Below are positions 8,907-15,281 of a stretch of 64,000 nt of DNA, one piece after another (positions within the stretch are counted from its first letter, which is position 1; every line of letters starts with the position of its first letter). The stretch comes from UBA6522 sp965205045 (lineage in GTDB: Bacteria; Pseudomonadota; Gammaproteobacteria; Steroidobacterales; Rariloculaceae): positions 3,348,001 to 3,412,000 of the forward strand of contig OZ242031.1 in NCBI GenBank assembly GCA_965205045.1, written 5' to 3'. Both the position numbers and the translations under genes were made by a program. A model generated the notes under the pieces. It did no database searches, was not told the origin of the DNA, and saw only the letters and a program-made list of their open reading frames with translations.

Positions 8907-9575
8907 ATGGGGAATCGGTGGTTCGGATCGAAGGCGGCATCGGGGCTGTGGCAGGCGCTGGTGTCGCTGATGCCGCCGCACGCGGTGTACATCGAGACGC
9001 ATCTGGGCGGGGGCGCGGTGATGAGGCGCAAGCCGGGGGCGTTGCGCAACATCGGGATCGACCTGGACGCGCGGGCGCTGGCGTCGTTCGAGTGCGATTA
9101 TCCGGTGGAGTTGGTCCACGGGGACTGCCACGCCCACCTGCCGGAGTTCGCGTTCGACGGTTCGGAACTGGTATACAGCGACCCGCCGTACCTGCACAGC
9201 GCGCGCAAGTCCCCGCGCCGCTACCGGCACGACTGCGGGGACGCCGACCACGTGGCGTTGTTGGAGTTGCTCAAGGGGCTGCCGTGCGCGGCGATGGTGT
9301 CGGGGTGCCCCTCGGCGCTGTACGACGGGTTGCTGGACGGCTGGCGCAGCGTGTCGTTGCAGGCGATGAACCGGGCGGGGGTCGTCACGGAGAAGGTCCG
9401 GTTCAACTTCGAGCCGGACCGGGCGCATTGGGCGTCTGTGGCGGGGCGGGACTTCACGCACCGCCAGACGGTCAAGCGCAAGGCGGCGGGTTGGGGGCGG
9501 CGCCACCGGGCCATGCCGGCGGCGGAGCGCCTGGCGGTGCTGGCCGCGATCATGGCGGTGGAGGCGCGGCCGTGA
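8907..9575 (+). CDS. D12-class DNA adenine N6-methyltransferase
   Basis: 222 residues. The S-adenosylmethionine region is represented by RWFGSK near the N terminus and ETHLGGGAVM, and the catalytic motif IV is DPPY in ELVYSDPPYLHSAR (about residue 91). The order motif I then DPPY fits the alpha (Dam/D12) class. An in-frame ATG at 8895 would lie inside the -10 box, so 8907 is preferred. Such solitary methylases are common in prophages and islands, where they protect DNA or modify it for regulation. No restriction partner is adjacent. It lies inside the inverted-repeat-bounded mobile region and seems intact. Confidence 0.85.
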   Translation: MGNRWFGSKAASGLWQALVSLMPPHAVYIETHLGGGAVMRRKPGALRNIGIDLDARALASFECDYPVELVHGDCHAHLPEFAFDGSELVYSDPPYLHSARKSPRRYRHDCGDADHVALLELLKGLPCAAMVSGCPSALYDGLLDGWRSVSLQAMNRAGVVTEKVRFNFEPDRAHWASVAGRDFTHRQTVKRKAAGWGRRHRAMPAAERLAVLAAIMAVEARP

Positions 9576-9613
9576 GGCGCCTGGAGGACCATCCGGAGCG
9601 GCTGCGGGCGTGC

Positions 9614-10078
9614 TTCGCCGATACGAAGAAGGGCAAGCAGTGGCACTTCGGGATGAAGGCGCACATCGGGGTGGATTCGGAGTCGGGGCTGACGCATACG
9701 CCGGCGACCACGCCGGCGAACGGCTCGGACGTGGCGCACGCGTGCCCGGCGCCGCACGGGGAGGAGACGCGGGTGTGGGGCGACGCCGGCCACCGGGGCG
9801 TGGGCAAGCGCCCGGAGCACCGGGACAGGGAGGTGGAGTGGCGCGTGGCGATGAAGCCGGGCAAGCGGCGGTTGCTGGACAAGGACGGCCCCGGGGAGGC
9901 GGCGGAGAAGCGCAAGGCGTCGGTGCGGGCGAAGGTGGAGCATCCGTTCCTGTACGTGAAGCGCCACTTCGGCTACGGCAAGGCGGGGTACCGGGGCCTG
10001 GCGAAGAACACGCGGCGCATCGCGATGCTGCCGGGCTTCGCGAACCTGTCGGTCGCCGGCCGCCACGCGGCCGCCTGA
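9614..10078 (+). pseudogene. IS5-family transposase, C-terminal remnant
   Basis: Reads DTKKGKQWHFGMKAHIGVD, then a HGEETRVWGDAGHRGV segment with the second catalytic aspartate, then RAKVEHPFLYVKRHFGY with the catalytic glutamate and YRGLAKNTRR, all diagnostic of IS5-type DDE transposases. The N-terminal half with the DNA-binding region and first catalytic aspartate is missing. The frame stays open upstream only as a shadow of the methylase gene. The remnant begins within 40 bases of the methylase stop, so an insertion or deletion joined them. Confidence 0.8.
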
Positions 10079-10251
10079 CGGGGCGCCCGTGCGCCCGGTT
10101 GCGGTGAAAACCGGCGGAACGGCACGCTCGCACGCCCTGTTGGCGCCCGGACAGGCCGGAAATGGCGGCCACGCGCCGATTCAGCCGGCGCAAGACGGAT
10201 TTCGGCAGTTGATCAGACCTTCCCTAGCACTCTCGGCGAAAGGTTTTATGC

Positions 10252-10342
10252 GTGGAGGCTGGGGGGAGTCGAACCCCATTATCCCAACCGGTTGCTATAG
10301 CGCTACTAGCAACCCGTTCCATCCCGACCGGGCAGCCTCCAC
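10252..10342 (-). ncRNA. tRNA/tmRNA-like structure, probably a degenerate remnant
   Basis: Read on the minus strand, the two ends pair perfectly over ten bases (GTGGAGGCTG with CAGCCTCCAC). Inside come a possible D-arm (CCCG/CGGG with a 12-base loop rich in G), an 8-bp perfect hairpin GGTTGCTA/TAGCAACC with a nine-base loop, and a T-arm-like GGGG-TTCGACT-CCCC. The T-arm followed by CAGCCTCCAC resembles tRNA or tmRNA 3' ends, which are common integration sites. The geometry does not give a standard cloverleaf: the acceptor is too long, there are no spacer bases, and the anticodon loop has nine bases. The tail is GCA, not CCA. A full tmRNA does not fit upstream. Confidence 0.35.
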
Positions 10343-10352
10343 TTACACCATT

Positions 10353-11484
10353 CTAAGGGCACTCAATCCAAACAGGCAAGGACACCACCACGTAAGGGTA
10401 AGGCGTCGCCCTCCCGTCGAAGCTGCCGGTGACGTATAGTTCGGCTCTGGAGCGGTAGGTGGCCGTTTGGCAGTATGGAGCAAAAACCCAAATGCTGTTG
10501 TCGGGCCAGAAGGGGGCACCTCCCCTTCTTGTGTTCGGGGCGTTTATGTCATGCGTGTAGTAGTAGCCCCAGAACCACCACTCAATCCATTGTTGCAGCA
10601 GAAAGTGCAACTCGCTTGTGAATGTTTGGTAATCACCTTCATAAGTGCACCGACCATCCGCTTTCGCTTTGACGGTTCCGGTGCTCTTATGCGGGTAATG
10701 CGGCCGAATCCGGCAAGACATCACCCCTCCTCTTGCTCTTGTTGGGCGGTTTTGCCGCGAAACGCTGTTGTTGCTATCGGGGATCAACGTGCCGCCGCTG
10801 GAGCCAGCCAATGGCACGATGACGTCTCCTGCGCGTGCTGCCTCAAGCACGTAACCATGGGCAGTGAGCCGCGAATCCTCTAGTTCGATCGTGCCTTCCG
10901 CGTATAGTTCTATGGCTCTATTGAAGTCATTGATGGTTTCGATACGTTCCCCGCGTTCTATAAGCTGCCGATTGATACCGCTGATCATGTCCAGCAGGTC
11001 TGATCCGCGCACCGCATCTGGCAACGCTGAGGCATGCTCCACAACCAGCAACCCATTTGCATCAACTTGCACTGCTTCCATGGCACGCGCAATAAGCGAT
11101 GCAATGTACTCGGTTACTAAGAATCTGTGGTATCGGCCCGTGCAACTCGTTCCAGCGTAGATCTATCGACACCAGGCTAAGGAGTTGGCCAATCTCGTTG
11201 GGCAGCTCTCCGATCAAGCCGTTGCCGGCAAGATCGATTTGCACTACGCGGTCGTGTATCGCGGTAATACCGTACCAATCATCTAGCGAGGCTCCGCCTC
11301 AGACCGACAAGGCATGTGTCGCAATCTTCTGATTTGGTGAGTGATTTTCAAAACTTGACTCAATTGTAAAGATCGCGCTCGCTCAAGGAGCCTAGAGGGT
11401 CGGGGCTCAGCCACCCGTCGGCGTTGGTCCACCCGTCGCCATTGGTGGCATGGAATAGGGACTCTAGCGCTAGTCTGTCGGGCG
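10353..11484 (-). pseudogene. Leucine-rich-repeat protein, frameshifted and 5'-truncated
   Basis: Three minus-strand pieces join into one former gene. Piece 1 (to 11360) reads ALESLFHATNGDGWTNADGW, the typical start of bacterial LRR proteins. Piece 2 (about 11318-11130) reads SLDDWYGIT and then LAGNGLIGELPNEIGQL and LRWNELHGPIPQI, two plant-type LRR units. Piece 3 (to 10353) continues in another frame with LVTEYIASLIARAMEAV and an aromatic-rich C-terminal domain (EWWFWGYYY; APYCQTATYRSRAELYV). A stop separates 1 from 2, and a frameshift near 11140 separates 2 from 3. The 5' side is cut at 11484 by transposase DNA. From 11081 an intact open frame of 242 residues remains, possibly still translated. 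Confidence 0.65.
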
Positions 11485-11485
11485 T

Positions 11486-11947
11486 TTGTGCGACTGCGGC
11501 ACCAAAGACGCCTTGCGCGTCAACTGGCTGGAGATCCAAAGCGCCAAACCCGGCGGCGCCGTCACCTGCCGCGGCAGCTTCGTCACCAGCCTGGCCGTGA
11601 ACCGCGACAACGTCGCCGAACTCGCCCAATGCGCCCGCGCCCGATGGAAAATCGAGAACGAAACCTTCAACGTCCTCAAACGGCACGGCCACCGCCTCGA
11701 ACACAACTTCGGACACGGCAAGAAAACCCTCGCCGGCGTGCTCGTCGCGCTGAACCTGCCCACCTTCGCCCCGCACACCGCCTGCGAACTCGCCGAAACC
11801 CTCTGGCAACGGGCCCGGCTACGCCTCGGCGCCCGGCAGCGGCTGTTCGAACACCTGCGCAGCATCACCGCCTACCAGGTGTTCCCCACCTGGACCGCCC
11901 TGATGACCCTGCCCGCCACCGGCCACGCGCCGCCACGCCCGCCTTGA
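11486..11947 (+). pseudogene. IS transposase, C-terminal remnant (ISNCY-like group)
   Basis: The frame reads RVNWLEIQSAKPGG, NRDNVAELAQCARARWKIEN, then FNVLKRHGHRLEHNFGHGKK and LAGVLVALNLPTFAPHT. This RWKIENE...LEHNFGHG pattern marks the C-terminal part of a DDE transposase family; the glutamate of KIEN is the likely last catalytic residue. The first two thirds are missing and the frame has no proper start. It ends 84 bases before the first right-end repeat (12031), so it is probably the transposase that recognises these ends. Family naming is from memory and is the less certain part. Confidence 0.7.
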
Positions 11948-12030
11948 AACCATAAGCAAACCGCGCCCCCAAGCCACCAACCCGACCCGAACCCCACCAT
12001 CACCACGCAACGGAACAAACTCATGAAACA

Positions 12031-12050
12031 GCCAAAATGAGAACTGCTGC
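12031..12050. repeat. Right-end inverted repeat, inner copy
   Basis: GCCAAAATGAGAACTGCTGC; identical to the outer copy at 12095-12114 and the reverse complement (18/20) of the left repeat at 8799. Confidence 0.75.
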
Positions 12051-12094
12051 AACCCAACCGAACGCCATATACAACGCCTCCAACGACGCGTCAG

Positions 12095-12114
12095 GCCAAA
12101 ATGAGAACTGCTGC
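12095..12114. repeat. Right-end inverted repeat, outer copy
   Basis: Exact second copy of the 20-mer at 12031-12050, spaced 64 bases start to start. It is taken as the outer edge of the mobile region because ordinary sequence resumes after it. Confidence 0.7.
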
Positions 12115-12214
12115 TGAATAACGAGTTTCATTCCTCACTTGCGGACCTGTCGGTACAATACCGGCATACGTTCAGGTTCTGACGCATGCAACGCTTTCAA
12201 GTATGTGCTGAATT

Positions 12215-13216
12215 ATGTTTCGTAACTGTTTGATTGTTATTGTTTTGTTCATGTTCGGCTCCGCAGCAGCTCATCACGCGGCCACGGGGCGGTATGCGCC
12301 GGACTCCTTCGGAACAATCGAAGGTGAAATCACCGATGTTTTCTGGCGCAATCCCCATGTGCGGCTCCTGATCAGCCGTACCGGCGACGACGGCGAGGCC
12401 GAGGAGTGGGAGGTGGAGTTCGGTTCCGTCAACACGGTGGAACGCATCGGGATCACCCGTGACATGGTGCCGGTAGGCGAGCGTGTGAGCGTCTACGGGC
12501 GCCTGGGCCGCGACGGGCTCACTGCCATGTTTGCAAACTCGATCATCCTGCCGAACGGCGAGGAACTGCCTCTGCAGGCAGGCATCGAACGGCGCTATGG
12601 CCTGACGGAAAGCGCGTTTCGCGACGCCCGCAACACCGATGCCACCGAACGAGCGGACATTTTCCGTGTCTGGCTTCCCCAGGAGCGGCCGAACACGGGC
12701 GCAGGCAATACGCAGTATCCGTTGACCGAAGCGGGCCGTGCGGCGCTGGCCGACTGGGATCCCGAGAGCGACCCCGCCCTGCGTTGCATTCCGCCGGGAC
12801 TGCCGACGGCGATGGACAATCCCTATCCCGTCGAATTCGTCGATCGCGGCGACGTCATCGAGTTGCGTCTGGAAGAGTGGGATGGGTTGCGAACGATCTA
12901 CATGCAGGGCGAGGGCGAGCCGGCGCAGCCGCGAATGGGGCGTTCGGAGGGCCGCTGGGAGGGCTCCACCCTGGTCGTGGAGACCACCGGCATGACCTGG
13001 CGCTACGTGGATGATCTCGGCACACCCCAGAGCGAGGACGCCGCTATCGAGGAACGCTTCACGCTGAGCGACGAGGGTGTCCGCCTTGACTGGGTGGCGC
13101 GGGTCACCGATCCCGTGAATTTCACGGAACCGGTGGTGATGGAGGGTGCGTGGACCTGGGTGCCGGGCCACGAGATCAAGCCGTTCAATTGCCAGCTGCC
13201 GGATTCCGCGAACTGA
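12215..13216 (+). CDS. Fused DUF6152 exported protein
   Basis: 333 residues. The signal peptide ends GSAAA and is followed by HHAATGRY, so a His-His mature N terminus is predicted. Residues 19-120 form the DUF6152 module (GTIEGEITDVFWRNPHVRLL, then VEFGSVNTVERIGITRDM and GDGLT-type turn). The C-terminal module has RCIPPGLPTAM, MGRSEGRWEGSTLVVET, a VDDLGTPQSEDAAIEERF stretch and a final Cys in FNCQLPD. It is closely related to the protein at 26087 (same FWRNPHVRLL and FGSVNTVER segments), so the two are recent paralogs. It is the first gene after the mobile region. Periplasmic; function unknown. Confidence 0.82.
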   Translation: MFRNCLIVIVLFMFGSAAAHHAATGRYAPDSFGTIEGEITDVFWRNPHVRLLISRTGDDGEAEEWEVEFGSVNTVERIGITRDMVPVGERVSVYGRLGRDGLTAMFANSIILPNGEELPLQAGIERRYGLTESAFRDARNTDATERADIFRVWLPQERPNTGAGNTQYPLTEAGRAALADWDPESDPALRCIPPGLPTAMDNPYPVEFVDRGDVIELRLEEWDGLRTIYMQGEGEPAQPRMGRSEGRWEGSTLVVETTGMTWRYVDDLGTPQSEDAAIEERFTLSDEGVRLDWVARVTDPVNFTEPVVMEGAWTWVPGHEIKPFNCQLPDSAN

Positions 13217-13246
13217 CGGGCCGATTGCTCAGCCGACGCTTTCAGG

Positions 13247-13984
13247 TCAAAGTGAGTCTTCGTCCAGGAACGGCACGAAGCGGACCGGAAGCACATCCGA
13301 GACGCGCGTGCCGCCCTGTTCGGTTTTCTCCAGCACCTGGAGGGACTGGATTGCATGTTCGGGGCCGACGGGAATGACCATCCGTCCACCCGGCCTGAGC
13401 TGTTCGATCAGCGGTTGGGGGATCGTTTCCGGTGCTGCGGTGACCAGAATTGCATCAAAGGGCGCAAATTCCGGCCAACCCTGGTAACCGTCGCCGATTC
13501 TCACCGAGACATTGTCGTAGTCCAGGCGCTCCAGCGTCTCAGCGGCCCGGCGGCCGAGTTCATCAAAGATCTCGATGGTGTACACATGGTCCACGAACTC
13601 GGCGAGGATGGCCGCCTGGTAGCCCGAGCCCGTGCCGATCTCAAGCACCACCGAGTCGGGTTCCGCGTCGGCCAGATCCGTCATCAGCGCCACGATATAG
13701 GGTTGTGAGATGGTCTGTCCGCTGCCAATCGGCAACGGGCTGTCGCGGTACGCGCCGGCGTTCCTGAATTGCTCCGGTACGAACTCGTGGCGGGGCACCG
13801 CGCGAAGCGCGTCGATGACCCTGTCCGCGAACTGTGGGCGTCCTGTTTCCCAGCCGGTCAGTTCGGCAAGCTGAACGATCTGCTCCACCATCGCCTGGCG
13901 TTCGTCCGCGAAATCGGACTGCGCGCCGCCCGGCAGTGCCGTCAGAGACAGCGATAGAGCGACGAGCCCCCGACCGTGCATCAT
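13247..13984 (-). CDS. Protein-L-isoaspartate O-methyltransferase, exported form
   Basis: 245 residues. The SAM-binding motif is VLEIGTGSGYQAAIL, preceded by the family signature PLPIGSGQTISQPYIVALM, and the C-terminal RPGGRMVIPVG and FVPF segments are typical. The enzyme methylates isoaspartyl residues to start repair of aged proteins. A signal peptide (hydrophobic stretch, ending PGGAQS) precedes the domain, so this copy should work in the periplasm. I chose ATG 13984 because GGAG lies seven bases upstream; the frame opens at 14020 without a site. It converges with the DUF6152 gene, ending 30 bases from it. Confidence 0.87.
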   Translation of the reverse strand: MMHGRGLVALSLSLTALPGGAQSDFADERQAMVEQIVQLAELTGWETGRPQFADRVIDALRAVPRHEFVPEQFRNAGAYRDSPLPIGSGQTISQPYIVALMTDLADAEPDSVVLEIGTGSGYQAAILAEFVDHVYTIEIFDELGRRAAETLERLDYDNVSVRIGDGYQGWPEFAPFDAILVTAAPETIPQPLIEQLRPGGRMVIPVGPEHAIQSLQVLEKTEQGGTRVSDVLPVRFVPFLDEDSL

Positions 13985-14105
13985 TCTTGCTCCGTCATGC
14001 AGGAAATCCTGGTGGCGCAATTCCTGGTGATGGTAGCGAGTATAGAGCGGTCTGTTACCATGGATTCAGATGTTTGATACAACAAGGTCAAATCAGGAAA
14101 TGCAA

Positions 14106-14669
14106 ATGAACCACACACGCTTGGCGAGTTTCGTACTGGGAGCTGGGTTTCTTCTTTCCGTGGTGGCGTTCTCCGCGGACGTTGAGGTGACGCTCAAGGA
14201 CCGTCTGGACGGGAATCTCAATGGCTATTGCCTGGACATCAGGGGCGGCGGTCAGAATATCGACCCATCTCAGGGGCTGCAAGCGCATACCTGCTACAGC
14301 TACCGCGGGGACCTGGGCACGGACCAGGCGTTCGATCCCGAACTGATGGCCGGCGGCGAGTTCAAGGTCATCGCCTTCGATGTATGCGCCACCATGGAGG
14401 GTACGGAAACGGGCGCCGAGGTTGCGCTGTCCGCCTGTGACGGGAGCGACCTTCAGCAGTTCGATTTCGCGGCGAACGGCAGTATCAGCCCTAAGAGTGC
14501 GCCGGGCATGTGCCTGACGGCAGGGAACGAAACGACGTTCGGCATGGGCGGGACCTCTCCCCATCAGATCAAGACCCTGACGCTGCAACAATGCAGCGAT
14601 ACCCTGGCCGCTTACCAGGAGTGGTACGTGCGAACGCAGGATGAATACAACAGTGAGGAAAGCGAATGA
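14106..14669 (+). CDS. Exported ricin B-lectin-like protein
   Basis: 187 residues with a signal peptide ending near AFSADV. The mature part has beta-trefoil features: GYCLDIRGG, LQAHTCYSYRG-DQAFDP, CATMEGTETGAEVALSAC, LQQFDF and MCLTAGNE, LQQCSD-YQEWYV. The QxF/QxW-like ends of repeats and paired cysteines fit ricin-type carbohydrate-binding domains. ATG 14106 follows CAGGA; the frame is open from 14070. The stop overlaps the next gene by four bases, and both lie upstream of a TonB receptor, so glycan capture at the surface or in the periplasm is plausible but not shown. Confidence 0.65.
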   Translation: MNHTRLASFVLGAGFLLSVVAFSADVEVTLKDRLDGNLNGYCLDIRGGGQNIDPSQGLQAHTCYSYRGDLGTDQAFDPELMAGGEFKVIAFDVCATMEGTETGAEVALSACDGSDLQQFDFAANGSISPKSAPGMCLTAGNETTFGMGGTSPHQIKTLTLQQCSDTLAAYQEWYVRTQDEYNSEESE

Positions 14670-15190
14670 ACATCAGGCCACTATTGACGCTGCTATTGCT
14701 GGTTCCCGCGTGGGCCATCGCCGCGCCCCCGGAGCTGCAAACACCGGAACCGGTCATCTACCTTGCCGACAACATCGACGAACAGGAAGCGCTGGGCTGG
14801 TGTATAGACACTCTCGGGAGAGGCTGGTCGGAGCAATTGCAGACACATTCCTGCAAACCTCAGGGTGGCGACGTGCAATTTGCGTACGACAGCGAAGCGC
14901 GCCGGATCATGTCGGTGGAGTTTCCGGGCAAGTGCGCGACCCTGAATGAGTCTGCGGACGCCGAAGTGCCTTTTGACTTGCTGGATTGCGATGCCACGTC
15001 GACATCCCAGTCATTCATTTATGACGCCGAAACGCTCGAGTTCACGCTCGAGAGCGATCGCGACCTGTGTCTTGCGGCTGGGGCCGAGAGCAGGACGGCC
15101 GGGCCATACATGGCCCGCGATCTGGAACTCGCGCCGTGTGCTTCAACCGACGCCGCGCTCAAGCAGTGGATTGTGAAAGGCGATATATGA
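14666..15190 (+). CDS. Second exported ricin B-lectin-like protein
   Basis: 174 residues with signal peptide ending WAIAAP. Repeats of the same type follow: LGWCIDTLGRG with LQTHSCKPQGGDVQFAYD, GKCATLNES with LLDCDATSTSQSFIYD, and DLCLAAGAES with LELAPCAS-LKQWIV. It is a diverged relative of the upstream protein and is translationally coupled to it through an ATGA overlap. Three repeats would make one complete beta-trefoil. Sugar specificity cannot be read from the sequence. Confidence 0.65.
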   Translation: MNIRPLLTLLLLVPAWAIAAPPELQTPEPVIYLADNIDEQEALGWCIDTLGRGWSEQLQTHSCKPQGGDVQFAYDSEARRIMSVEFPGKCATLNESADAEVPFDLLDCDATSTSQSFIYDAETLEFTLESDRDLCLAAGAESRTAGPYMARDLELAPCASTDAALKQWIVKGDI

Positions 15191-15281
15191 GCCGGATTGA
15201 GGTAATCTGTTAACGGCTTGCGGGCTCGGCTGCTCGTCCGTTGCGGTCTTGTCCTATTAACATCAATAAATGGGGAAAACA

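Larger units (their letters stand above)
8799..12114. mobile_element. Mosaic mobile region with matching terminal inverted repeats
   Basis: The region is bounded by GCAGCAATTCTCATTTTGAC (8799-8818) and its near-perfect reverse complement (18 of 20 positions), which occurs twice on the right at 12031-12050 and 12095-12114. Between them lie a DNA adenine methylase, an IS5-like transposase remnant, a tRNA/tmRNA-like structure, a broken LRR gene and a second transposase remnant next to the right end. The left end cuts a CBM9-type gene. No target-site duplication is obvious. I read it as an IS carrying or surrounding other captured fragments; later deletions are likely. Confidence 0.7.

Noticed and set aside
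8888..9613. Upstream extension of the IS5-like frame as one 396-residue gene
   Set aside because: The first 240 residues are a frame-shifted reading of the methylase gene; only the last 155 match a transposase.
10252..10342. Complete tmRNA or functional tRNA
   Set aside because: No tag-coding region fits upstream, the acceptor stem is too long, the anticodon-type loop has nine bases and CCA is absent; kept only as a tRNA-like remnant.
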